Positions 1-5,330 of a DNA stretch of 21,668 bases are shown here, one piece after another. The stretch is taken from assembly GCA_902801805.1 (NCBI GenBank), contig CADCJP010000022.1, positions 8,454 through 30,121 on the forward strand, read 5' to 3'. The position numbers and the translations under genes were made by a program. Under the pieces are notes generated by a model that did not search any database, was not told the DNA's origin, and worked only from the letters and a program-made list of their open reading frames with translations. Positions within the stretch are counted from its first letter, which is position 1; every line of letters starts with the position of its first letter. The DNA comes from an uncultured Erysipelotrichaceae bacterium (GTDB lineage Bacteria; Bacillota_I; Bacilli_A; RFN20; CAG-826).

Positions 1-1
1 A

Positions 2-124
2 ATATACGGTAGTGACGGGGAAAATAAAAAGTATAAGTCGCTCTCAGCCAAAGCCCTAACCTTACTCAATATTTCACACGCTAGCGATTTATTCAAAAAG
101 ACGTATCTAGGAGGAATAAAATGA
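2..124 (+). CDS. C-terminal tail of an upstream gene, probably the Tad/T2SS-type secretion ATPase (partial)
   Basis: An open frame enters from the left edge and runs for 40 codons to a TGA at 122-124. It ends with the residues KKTYLGGIK. The stop overlaps the ATG of the next gene as ATGA, a usual sign of translational coupling in an operon. The tail alone has no diagnostic motif. In Tad/Flp loci the gene directly before the TadB-like protein is normally the hexameric ATPase TadA/CpaF, so that identity is inferred from position only. Its final bases also carry the AGGAGG ribosome site (108-114 region) of the following gene. Confidence 0.55.
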   Translation: MYGSDGENKKYKSLSAKALTLLNISHASDLFKKTYLGGIK

Positions 125-828
125 ACTTTTTATTGCTTGGTTCCTTTGTCTCTTTAGCCTTTGGTGGCCTGTTTTATATGGCGAGTGAAAACATCTTTAT
201 TTCGATTATTATCTTCTTGTTTTCTATGATGTTTTTTGTTTTCCTCGTCAGGAGGCAAATTGACAAATACCGAGAGAAAACCCACCGCTACCATCAGTGT
301 TATCAATTTATTAATTCATATTTGGTTTCATTAAGTATTAAAGGGTCTATGACCGCTGCTAGGGAAAGTAGTTATAACACTGCTGATACGGGAACTAAGG
401 ACATCCTTGATTCAATTAAGGAATTCGATGAAAACGAAAAACTCTCTTACTTAAGTAAGTATTTTAAATTTGACCTTTATCGTTTGTTTTTAGATACGGT
501 CTCTTTATGGAACGAACAAGGTGGAGACATTTTGTCAATGAGCCAACACCTACTTAACCAGGTAAGACTAAAAGAAGAATACATTCTTTTTTGCAAATCA
601 ACTCACCGCACTAGGCTTGTTGAATTTATTGTTCTTTGGAGTCTCACTCTCTTAATCCTTATATCATTACGATTTGCCTTATCGCAGTTTTTCACCTATA
701 TCGTTAAAACAATCCTCTATCAGGTTTCAGTGGTGGTTATTTTCCTATTTTTAATGCTCTCGATTTACATCATGGTTAAACGCATTACTAACATTACTCT
801 CGAAGGATGGAAAGATGATGAAAAATAA
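121..828 (+). CDS. TadB-like type II secretion system F-domain membrane protein
   Basis: A 235-residue membrane protein. It has two hydrophobic helices at about residues 3-20 and 27-43, a soluble helical middle, and two more helices at about 165-190 and 199-220. The middle contains the NEQGGDILSMSQHLLNQVR region (about 137-156), which resembles the conserved GG[DN]-x-L-x3-L patch of T2SSF/GspF-type proteins. TadB/TadC-like proteins form the inner-membrane platform on which the ATPase assembles or retracts Flp-type pili. The start at 121 follows an AGGAGG site and overlaps the previous stop (ATGA). The next gene starts inside this one with a 14-base overlap, so the genes are almost certainly cotranscribed. 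The family call rests on topology, the GGD patch and operon order. Sequence divergence is high, so the exact TadB assignment is moderate. Confidence 0.7.
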   Translation: MNFLLLGSFVSLAFGGLFYMASENIFISIIIFLFSMMFFVFLVRRQIDKYREKTHRYHQCYQFINSYLVSLSIKGSMTAARESSYNTADTGTKDILDSIKEFDENEKLSYLSKYFKFDLYRLFLDTVSLWNEQGGDILSMSQHLLNQVRLKEEYILFCKSTHRTRLVEFIVLWSLTLLILISLRFALSQFFTYIVKTILYQVSVVVIFLFLMLSIYIMVKRITNITLEGWKDDEK

Positions 829-1489
829 TCTTAAAGAAACAATTGAGTTTGTTGGTCTTTCCTACATCAAAGAGATGCTGAAGGTCGCATTATTGAATGT
901 TATTTTCATCGCTATCTCTTTCCTTATTTATTTCCTATTAAATAATGTCATCTTTGCCATCTTTATTTTAATATCACTCATTGTCTTAGATTATTTCTTG
1001 TTAACTCGGTTTAACGATAAAAAGAAAACACTTATTAAAAGTCGTGAAAATGAGTTGATTGCGATTATCTCTTATTTTGAGGTTTATGTGCAAAACAAGA
1101 ATAACGTTTATCAGTCATTTAATATGCTTATTCCTTATTGTTCTCCCTGGATGAAAGATAAAATCGAAGCTCTTTTGAAGGAAATTGATGATGATAAATC
1201 CGTCCAGCCCTTTGTTAACTTTGCTAATAACTTTCATCAACTTTCAACACATAGCCTGATGCTATCCATTTATCAAATGGTGGATCAAGGTGAAAATACG
1301 CATCAATTAAGACAATTCGATGTCATCTTTACTGAATTAGCTAGAAACAGAAACCGTGAAATGATGGAACAAAAGTCAAACTCGCTCGCCAACATGTCGA
1401 CATTTCCTCTAGTCGGAGCGGGTTTGATAACCATTACATTAACGATGTCCATATTGTCCATACTGGGGGATTTGATTAATGTCATATAA
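815..1489 (+). CDS. TadC-like type II secretion system F-domain membrane protein
   Basis: A 224-residue protein of the same general type as its upstream neighbour. Two adjacent hydrophobic helices lie near the N-terminus (about residues 24-42 and 45-64), followed by a helical cytoplasmic segment and a C-terminal helix at about 195-222. The segment at about 140-180 (SIYQMVDQGENTHQLRQFD) resembles the second half of a T2SSF domain. Tad systems usually have two such platform proteins, TadB and TadC, in tandem, and that is the arrangement here. The start is ATG 815 or the adjacent ATG 818. The ribosome site is the purine-rich stretch near 801-810 inside the preceding gene. It overlaps the next gene by 11 bases. 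Confidence 0.68.
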   Translation: MMKNNLKETIEFVGLSYIKEMLKVALLNVIFIAISFLIYFLLNNVIFAIFILISLIVLDYFLLTRFNDKKKTLIKSRENELIAIISYFEVYVQNKNNVYQSFNMLIPYCSPWMKDKIEALLKEIDDDKSVQPFVNFANNFHQLSTHSLMLSIYQMVDQGENTHQLRQFDVIFTELARNRNREMMEQKSNSLANMSTFPLVGAGLITITLTMSILSILGDLINVI

Positions 1490-1820
1490 AGTCGGTCTCA
1501 TCTTATCCATGGTTTTTGTTTCTTTGTGTTTTCTTTTTGGTGCGGATTTAATCTCGATTCAAAGCGTTTATTCATCGTTAGATGCGAAAGCGACAAATAT
1601 CTCTTATCTCATCTCTAAGTCAGGAATTGTTAATCAGGGTCTCAAAAAGAAAATTCAACGTGCCTATAGTGTGACTTTTGATTGTCCAATAGTCACATCA
1701 AGTTATCTAGGTAAAGAAATTACCTTTACAATTTCCACGAAGTATAAGCCGCTTGTGATTAGCAAAAAGGAAATGGAAATATCCATCACCAGAATAGCGG
1801 TCGTGGGATTCTACGGGTAG
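1479..1820 (+). CDS. TadE-like small single-pass protein of the pilus operon
   Basis: A 113-residue protein with one N-terminal membrane helix (about residues 5-26), then a short amphipathic helix (VYSSLDAKATNISYLISKSG) and a beta-rich tail. This layout, a pilin-like N-terminal helix and a small exported domain, is typical of TadE/TadF-type minor pseudopilins encoded at the end of Tad operons. No invariant motif proves the family. It starts inside the upstream gene (11-base overlap) with a GGGGA site at 1466-1470, and is followed after 13 bases by the pilin-like gene. The TadE-like identity is inferred from topology, size and position. Confidence 0.55.
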   Translation: MSYKVGLILSMVFVSLCFLFGADLISIQSVYSSLDAKATNISYLISKSGIVNQGLKKKIQRAYSVTFDCPIVTSSYLGKEITFTISTKYKPLVISKKEMEISITRIAVVGFYG

Positions 1821-1833
1821 AAAGGAGGTATAT

Positions 1834-2001
1834 ATGTCTGAAATCAAAGGACAACTATTAGGTATTATTTTGGTCATCATTGTCTTCGGCGTAGTGGCCG
1901 CTGGTATTACTACAGTTTTCCAAAACCTAACTAGTTCAGTTTCAAGCGAAGTTGCTAAAGCAGTTTCATCAAATCCAAAAGCAGAAATGATGTCTTTCTA
2001 A
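1834..2001 (+). CDS. 55-residue Flp-pilin-like peptide
   Basis: A short open frame of 55 codons. The protein begins MSEIKGQLLG and has one hydrophobic helix (about residues 8-27), then a Ser/Val/Ala-rich amphipathic tail ending in EMMSF. Size, the single helix and the last place in a Tad operon match Flp-type major pilins, which are cleaved after a glycine just before the helix. Here KG followed by QLLGI is a possible cleavage point, but the usual glutamate at +5 is absent, so processing is uncertain. An excellent ribosome site, AAAGGAGGT (1821-1829), precedes the ATG, and a strong terminator follows. Both fit a highly expressed structural subunit. Confidence 0.6.
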   Translation: MSEIKGQLLGIILVIIVFGVVAAGITTVFQNLTSSVSSEVAKAVSSNPKAEMMSF

Positions 2002-2006
2002 AAAAT

Positions 2007-2033
2007 AACGGCTCCTTAAAAAGGCCGTTTTTT
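2007..2033 (+). terminator. Intrinsic terminator of the pilus operon
   Basis: Stem AACGGC (2007-2012) pairs with GCCGTT (2024-2029), followed by a T-run to 2033. It lies 5 bases after the stop codon of the pilin-like gene. Confidence 0.85.
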
Positions 2034-2036
2034 ATA

Positions 2037-2065
2037 TTGAAGGGTGGGGGAAGTTATTGTATTAT
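2037..2065 (+). promoter_or_regulatory. Promoter of the acyl carrier protein gene, predicted leaderless
   Basis: TTGAAG (2037-2042), a 17-base spacer and TATTAT (2060-2065). The predicted transcription start, about 7 bases after the -10 box, falls near 2072, only about 3 bases before the ATG at 2075. A GGGG stretch lies immediately upstream of the ATG but is too close for a normal ribosome site. Confidence 0.5.
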
Positions 2066-2074
2066 AGTGGGGAC

Positions 2075-2296
2075 ATGGAAGCATTAGAAATTGTAAAAGA
2101 AGCAATTAAAGACCGTATTAATATCGGTGCGATTAATTACGACGACAAGTTAGATGACCTTGGCCTCGATTCTTTAGACTTAGTCGAAACTATGTTAAAG
2201 ATCGAAGAAGCCTTAAATGTCGAATTTGCCACTGATGAAATTGTCGAACTTAAAACAATTCGCGACGTCGTTAATTTAATCGAATCAAAAAAATAA
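2075..2296 (+). CDS. acpP: Acyl carrier protein
   Basis: A 73-residue acyl carrier protein if started at ATG 2075. An in-frame TTG at 2057 would add six residues but lies upstream of the predicted -10 box and is less likely. The protein carries the DLGLDSLDLVE motif, whose serine receives the 4'-phosphopantetheine arm, plus helix II/III features of AcpP (KIEEALNVEF, IRDVVNLIE). It is acidic and has the usual family length. ACP shuttles acyl chains for fatty acid and phospholipid synthesis in the cytoplasm. It stands alone with its own promoter between the pilus operon and two tRNA genes. Other lipid genes occur about 9 kb further on (an acyl-CoA synthetase and acyltransferases), but there is no operon link. 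Confidence 0.93.
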   Translation: MEALEIVKEAIKDRINIGAINYDDKLDDLGLDSLDLVETMLKIEEALNVEFATDEIVELKTIRDVVNLIESKK

Positions 2297-2305
2297 ATAA
2301 TTGTC

Positions 2306-2334
2306 TTGTCATTGCTGTTCGCACATGATAATAT
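2306..2334 (+). promoter_or_regulatory. Promoter for tRNA-Asn/tRNA-Glu
   Basis: TTGTCA (2306-2311), a 17-base spacer and TAATAT (2329-2334), with TG one base upstream of the -10 (extended -10). The predicted start is near 2341, giving a short tRNA leader. The sequence GCACATGATAATAT recurs at 11143-11156 upstream of the alpha/beta hydrolase gene. Confidence 0.65.
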
Positions 2335-2357
2335 TTTATTCGCGCTTATAAAGCGTT

Positions 2358-2433
2358 GCCTACCTAGCTCAGTCGGTAGAGCTATCGGCTGTTAACCGAT
2401 CGGTCGTGGGTTCGAGTCCCTCGGTAGGCGCCA
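2358..2433 (+). tRNA. tRNA-Asn (GTT)
   Basis: A full cloverleaf of 76 bases. Acceptor stem GCCTACC pairs with GGTAGGC and the 3' CCA is encoded. The D-arm contains AGCTCAGTCGGTAGAGC. The anticodon loop CTGTTAA gives anticodon GTT (2391-2393), and the T-arm contains GGTTCGAGTCC. Confidence 0.96.
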
Positions 2434-2436
2434 CTT

Positions 2437-2513
2437 GGCGAATTGGAGAAGCGGCTTAACTCACATGCCTTTCACGCATGCATTCACGGGTTCGAATCCC
2501 GTATTCGTCACCA
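2437..2513 (+). tRNA. tRNA-Glu (TTC)
   Basis: A 77-base cloverleaf three bases after tRNA-Asn. Acceptor GGCGAAT pairs with ATTCGTC (one G-U). The anticodon loop CTTTCAC gives anticodon TTC (2471-2473). The T-arm contains GGTTCGAATCC and the 3' CCA is encoded. It is cotranscribed with tRNA-Asn. Confidence 0.95.
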
Positions 2514-2553
2514 AATTAGTTAAATAGGATTGATAAAAACTGTCAGTCCTTTT
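2511..2553 (+). repeat. Direct repeat copy 1: tRNA CCA end plus terminator
   Basis: A 43-base element that starts at the CCA of tRNA-Glu. It matches 3996-4038 at 24 of the first 25 positions and all of the last 11, with only the 7-base hairpin loop differing freely. The two copies bracket the Fic/XRE islet. Confidence 0.7.
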
Positions 2554-2562
2554 ATTTTTTTG
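2526..2562 (+). terminator. Terminator of the tRNA-Asn/Glu unit
   Basis: Stem AGGATTGATA (2526-2535) pairs with TGTCAGTCCT (2541-2550), including G-U pairs, followed by a T-rich run. It belongs to a terminator family repeated at 3996-4038 and 15764-15805. Confidence 0.85.
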
Positions 2563-2565
2563 GTA

Positions 2566-2600
2566 AGTTGTCTACAATTTGTGGACAACTGAATTTATAT
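2566..2600 (+). repeat. Promoter copy of a 35-base element that is repeated inside the downstream gene
   Basis: This segment matches 2780-2814 at 31 of 35 positions, including an unbroken 16-base block TTTGTGGACAACTGAA. The second copy lies inside the coding sequence (residues 55-66). Both copies preserve the outer arms GTTGTC and GACAAC. Confidence 0.75.
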
Positions 2601-2610
2601 ATGTTATCAT
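2567..2610 (+). promoter_or_regulatory. Promoter and palindromic operator of the BRO-N/Fic gene
   Basis: TGGACA (2582-2587), a 17-base spacer and TATCAT (2605-2610), with TG one base upstream of the -10 (extended -10). An inverted repeat, GTTGTCTACA (2567-2576) and TGTGGACAAC (2580-2589) around ATT with one mismatched pair, covers the -35 box and is placed as a repressor operator would be. The predicted start coincides with the ATG at 2617, so the mRNA should be leaderless. Confidence 0.5.
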
Positions 2611-2616
2611 ATAAAT

Positions 2617-3423
2617 ATGATAAAACACTCAATTAGATACTTTAATAATAAACCTGTCCGTGCTGTTTGGGATAACGATAATTGTTTGTGGTGGTATTCC
2701 GCTGTAGATTTTATAAGCATTTTAGTGGAGCCTAATTCTCCTAGAAGATATTGGAATAATGTCAAAGTGAGAAATCCTGAGTTGTCACCATTTTGTGGAC
2801 AACTGAAATTATATGCGGACGATGGCAAAAAATATCTTTCTGATGTCATTAATGAAGAGGGTGTTAAAATGCTCCTTTCTATCATTCCATCAAAATATAA
2901 AAAAGTGATTCAAGATTGGATAAAGGGTTTACTAGATCCAATAGATGAGCAAAGCAAGAAAAAAGCTTATGACTTTTACAAGACTGATTTGATAGAAGAA
3001 GATGAAATCGGAAAGGCTGTTGCTTTGCAAAAGATACATGCTTACTTGTTTGAAGGACTTTATCCATTCGCTGGTAAAATCAGAACTAAAACTATTTCTA
3101 AAGGCGGATTTACTTTTGCGAACGGAGACTTCTTACAACAAGTCTTAAGAGACATCGATAAAATGCCGGATAATACATTTGATGAAATAGTGGCTAAATA
3201 TATTGAAATGAATATTGCACATCCACTATTAAAGGATAGATTACAAAAATGCATTGATTGGTCAAAAATTGATAAGGATGATTATTTGTCGGCAATGAAA
3301 GAGAGCCCTGTTAATTCAAAACCTATCTTTAATCTACTAGATAGTGCCTTAATAGAAGATATAAATAATCGAGATATCTTTATGAAAGGTATTGATTATT
3401 CGTACTACTATGAAGAGGAATGA
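2617..3423 (+). CDS. BRO-N/Fic fusion protein lacking the Fic catalytic loop
   Basis: A 268-residue protein. Residues about 1-105 look like the N-terminal BRO/RhuM-type domain found in phage antirepressors and Fic fusions (KPVRAVWD, WWYSAVDF, YWNNVK, CGQLKLYADDGKKY). Residues about 128-203 are a Fic domain (LQKIHAYLFEGLYPFAGKIR, ISKGGFTFANGDFL, KYIEMNIAHP). Fic enzymes normally transfer AMP or other phosphate groups to target hydroxyls and require HPFx[DE]GNGRxxR. Here H202-P203 is followed directly by LLKDRLQKCIDWSKIDKDDY, which in related proteins comes after that loop. About 15 residues, including the GNGR core, are missing in frame, so enzymatic activity is probably lost. The C-terminal MKGIDYSYYYEE ending is intact. 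There is no Shine-Dalgarno site and the promoter predicts a leaderless transcript. The gene sits in an islet with an XRE regulator. Confidence 0.8.
   Translation: MIKHSIRYFNNKPVRAVWDNDNCLWWYSAVDFISILVEPNSPRRYWNNVKVRNPELSPFCGQLKLYADDGKKYLSDVINEEGVKMLLSIIPSKYKKVIQDWIKGLLDPIDEQSKKKAYDFYKTDLIEEDEIGKAVALQKIHAYLFEGLYPFAGKIRTKTISKGGFTFANGDFLQQVLRDIDKMPDNTFDEIVAKYIEMNIAHPLLKDRLQKCIDWSKIDKDDYLSAMKESPVNSKPIFNLLDSALIEDINNRDIFMKGIDYSYYYEEE
2780..2814 (+). repeat. Intragenic copy of the promoter element
   Basis: The second copy of the 35-base element, within the BRO-N coding region. GTTGTC and GACAAC arms are retained. It encodes ELSPFCGQLKLY, which includes a conserved BRO-N motif, so the coding copy is probably the older one. 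Confidence 0.7.
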
Positions 3424-3445
3424 TTGCAAAGCAACAGCGGGTTGC

Positions 3446-3473
3446 TTGATAGGGAATTTTTCAATACTAGAAT
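3446..3473 (+). promoter_or_regulatory. Promoter of the XRE/zinc-ribbon gene
   Basis: TTGATA (3446-3451), a 16-base spacer and TAGAAT (3468-3473). It is followed by AGAGG (3480-3484) ahead of the ATG at 3493. Just upstream, AAGCAAC/GTTGCTT (3429-3447) forms a 7-bp inverted repeat that overlaps the -35 box and could be an operator. It lacks a T-run, so it is unlikely to be a terminator. Confidence 0.5.
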
Positions 3474-3492
3474 ATAGTTAGAGGTAAACAAA

Positions 3493-3939
3493 ATGGAAAC
3501 TAAAGACATATTATTAGAATTAAGAACAAAGAATAATTTATCCCAAGAAGAACTCGCGGAAAAAGTAATGGTTACTAGACAAGCTGTTTCAAGATGGGAA
3601 ACCGGTGAAACCACACCAAATATCGAAACATTGAAGCTACTATCTAAACTATTTGATGTATCTATCAATACATTATTAGGTTCTCCAAGACAATTAGTGT
3701 GTCAATGCTGTGGCATGCCTTTACAAGATTCATTAATGAGCAAAGAAAAAGATGGTTCATTCAATGAAGAGTATTGCCAGTGGTGCTATCACGATGAGAA
3801 ATTCACTTACGACAATATGGACGATTTAATCAACACATGCATTCCTCATATGGTCGCTCAAGGTTTTCCTGAAGACCAAGCCAGAACTTATATGAGAGGA
3901 ATGCTTCCAAATCTCAAATATTGGAAAGAAAAACAATAA
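3493..3939 (+). CDS. XRE-family HTH regulator with C-terminal zinc ribbon
   Basis: A 148-residue protein. Residues about 6-60 form a typical XRE/HTH_3 DNA-binding domain (NLSQEELAEKVMVTRQAVSR, WETGETTPNIETL). Residues about 68-145 match the putative zinc-ribbon family PF12674 pattern: C70-x2-C73-GMPL, then YCQWCYH with C95-x2-C98, followed by F/Y and a helical MDDLINTCIPHM tail. Such proteins act as cytoplasmic transcription regulators. The ligand or metal role is not known here. The gene has its own promoter and a normal ribosome site. It lies 69 bases after the Fic-like gene on the same strand and may regulate the islet, but that is inference. Confidence 0.88.
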   Translation: METKDILLELRTKNNLSQEELAEKVMVTRQAVSRWETGETTPNIETLKLLSKLFDVSINTLLGSPRQLVCQCCGMPLQDSLMSKEKDGSFNEEYCQWCYHDEKFTYDNMDDLINTCIPHMVAQGFPEDQARTYMRGMLPNLKYWKEKQ

Positions 3940-3995
3940 ATAGTGTTCCAAAAATCTCTAATTTGTTCCATTTGTATCATTTCTGTACATTTAGG

Positions 3996-4038
3996 CCAAT
4001 TTAGTTAAATAGGATTGATACAAAACATCAGTCCTTTT
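3996..4038 (+). repeat. Direct repeat copy 2: tRNA-type terminator with CCA prefix but no tRNA
   Basis: Nearly identical to 2511-2553. The hairpin AGGATTGAT/ATCAGTCCT with T-run 4034-4038 is functional-looking and ends transcription of the XRE gene. The copy begins with CCA like a tRNA end, but the preceding bases contain no tRNA structure. Confidence 0.75.
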
Positions 4039-4070
4039 TCTTTACTATCTATAGATAGATAGATGTTAGC

Positions 4071-4087
4071 AGTTTTCTAAGAAAACT
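4071..4087. promoter_or_regulatory. Perfect 7-bp inverted repeat upstream of the first GGDEF gene
   Basis: AGTTTTC (4071-4077), TAA, GAAAACT (4081-4087). It lies about 20 bases before the -35 box. It could be an operator or a weak bidirectional terminator. A short ATAG-type microsatellite (4045-4064) precedes it. Confidence 0.35.
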
Positions 4088-4107
4088 TTATCCAGATAAA
4101 TTGCCAA

Positions 4108-4136
4108 TTGCTAGTTAATTTACACCAATGTAAAAT
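4108..4136 (+). promoter_or_regulatory. Promoter of the first GGDEF gene, predicted leaderless
   Basis: TTGCTA (4108-4113), a 17-base spacer and TAAAAT (4131-4136). The predicted start is near 4143 and the ATG is at 4145. No Shine-Dalgarno sequence can fit between them. Confidence 0.65.
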
Positions 4137-4144
4137 AACTACAT

Positions 4145-5272
4145 ATGGATTTACTGAACGATTTTGTAGTTAAATACTTCTTCCAATTACTTATTAGCTT
4201 AGTGATGGTGTCAAACGCCATCTTGCGTTTTAAGCAACATCCAAGAATTAGTATTTACTCATTAGTCATCATCGGTGCCGCTCTTTTATTATCAGTTTCA
4301 AAGGTGATAGAAGATTACGCTAAAGTAGTGTTTTTGAACATTCCATTAACCACAGTATGTTCGTTCTTTAGCTATGTCCTTAATCCATTCTGTATCTTAT
4401 TCTTCATCATGATGAGTGGTGAAATTAAGAGTAAAAAACACTTGATTGTACTTTTAGTACCTCTTATTGTTAACGCTATTATTTATTCAATAATGCTCAT
4501 TCCTAACATTGGCAAGGTTGTTGTCTATTTCGAACTTGCTGAAAATGGTTCTTCTATAGTCTTCATTGGTGGACCTTTAAGATTCACTTCCCATATTGTT
4601 TCTGCATTATATCTTGTCTATCTCGTTTATGTTTCCGTTATCAAGATTTCCTCTAAACACTTATGGCATGGCTTGACGCTCATTGTCTGTTCGTTATTCG
4701 TAATTGTAGCGGTGGTGATTGAATCATTCTTTAATCCAGAGGGAGATATCAATATTCTTAGTACCACAATTGCGTTTAGCACAATTGTTTACTACTTATT
4801 CCTTTATATTGAAAGATCACAAATCGATGGTCTTACCGGATTATTCAACCGTGAAACCTATTACCATGATGTTAGTAGATTAGAAAAGAGTGTTACTGGA
4901 ATCATTCAATTTGACGTGAATGGCCTTAAATACATCAATGATAACTATGGTCACTTAGAAGGTGACAAAGCGATTAGCACAATTGCGGGTTTAATTTATG
5001 CTAGTGCTAAACGTAACATGACCGCTTACCGTATGGGTGGTGATGAATTCCTCGTCTTGGTCATGAACAGTGATGAAACTCAGATTAAAGGCTTCATCGA
5101 TGACTTCACTAAGAAGATTTCTGAAACCAATTATAACTGCTCTGTTGGCTACTCATATAGAGGCAAAAAGAGAACTGAAATTGTTAATCTTTTGAAAGAT
5201 GCAGAGAAGAAAATGTACGACAACAAAGCGGAGTTTTACAAGAATTCCTCAATCGAAAGAAGAAAAGTTTAA
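4145..5272 (+). CDS. Membrane-bound diguanylate cyclase (GGDEF), copy 1
   Basis: A 375-residue protein with about six or seven hydrophobic helices in residues 10-222, then a C-terminal GGDEF domain (about 225-370). The domain shows DGLTGLFNR (228-236), FDVNGLKYINDNYGHLEGD (256-274) and the catalytic GGDEF at 298-302. All substrate and metal residues needed to make cyclic di-GMP from two GTP appear present. No RxxD inhibitory site lies before GGDEF, so product feedback through an I-site is unlikely. The multi-helix sensor is unrecognised but resembles 7TM-type input modules. The start is fixed by the leaderless promoter. A paralogue follows after a terminator. Cyclic di-GMP usually controls adhesion or motility, and a link to the Tad-like genes here is only a possibility. 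Confidence 0.92.
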   Translation: MDLLNDFVVKYFFQLLISLVMVSNAILRFKQHPRISIYSLVIIGAALLLSVSKVIEDYAKVVFLNIPLTTVCSFFSYVLNPFCILFFIMMSGEIKSKKHLIVLLVPLIVNAIIYSIMLIPNIGKVVVYFELAENGSSIVFIGGPLRFTSHIVSALYLVYLVYVSVIKISSKHLWHGLTLIVCSLFVIVAVVIESFFNPEGDINILSTTIAFSTIVYYLFLYIERSQIDGLTGLFNRETYYHDVSRLEKSVTGIIQFDVNGLKYINDNYGHLEGDKAISTIAGLIYASAKRNMTAYRMGGDEFLVLVMNSDETQIKGFIDDFTKKISETNYNCSVGYSYRGKKRTEIVNLLKDAEKKMYDNKAEFYKNSSIERRKV

Positions 5273-5297
5273 GATACGGTTAACCCGTGTCTTTTTT
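5271..5297 (+). terminator. Intrinsic terminator of GGDEF gene 1
   Basis: Stem AAGATACGG (5271-5279) and CCGTGTCTT (5285-5293) with one G-U pair and loop TTAAC, then T's to 5297. It overlaps the last bases of the stop codon. Confidence 0.85.
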
Positions 5298-5309
5298 ATT
5301 AATACGTAG

Positions 5310-5315
5310 TATAAT
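5310..5315 (+). promoter_or_regulatory. -10 box of GGDEF gene 2
   Basis: A perfect TATAAT sits 15 bases before the ATG at 5331, implying a leader of about 8 bases with no ribosome site. No good -35 is visible; that position overlaps the upstream terminator. Confidence 0.4.
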
Positions 5316-5330
5316 GTTCTTATTGAACAT

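Noticed and set aside
2580..2588. DnaA box (TGTGGACAA resembles TGTGGATAA)
   Set aside because: It is one base off consensus, part of a larger palindrome, and there is no box cluster or origin gene nearby.
3990..4000. A tRNA relic before the CCA of the second terminator repeat
   Set aside because: No T-arm (GTTCGA-type) or acceptor complement is present in the preceding 80 bases; only the CCA-plus-terminator part is duplicated.
2511..4038. Insertion sequence or intact integrative element
   Set aside because: No transposase or integrase is present and there are no terminal inverted repeats; only direct repeats of a terminator are seen.
3960..4064. The ATAG microsatellite and repeated TGTTCCA as regulatory elements
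   Set aside because: They are too short and lack symmetry or clear spacing to a promoter.
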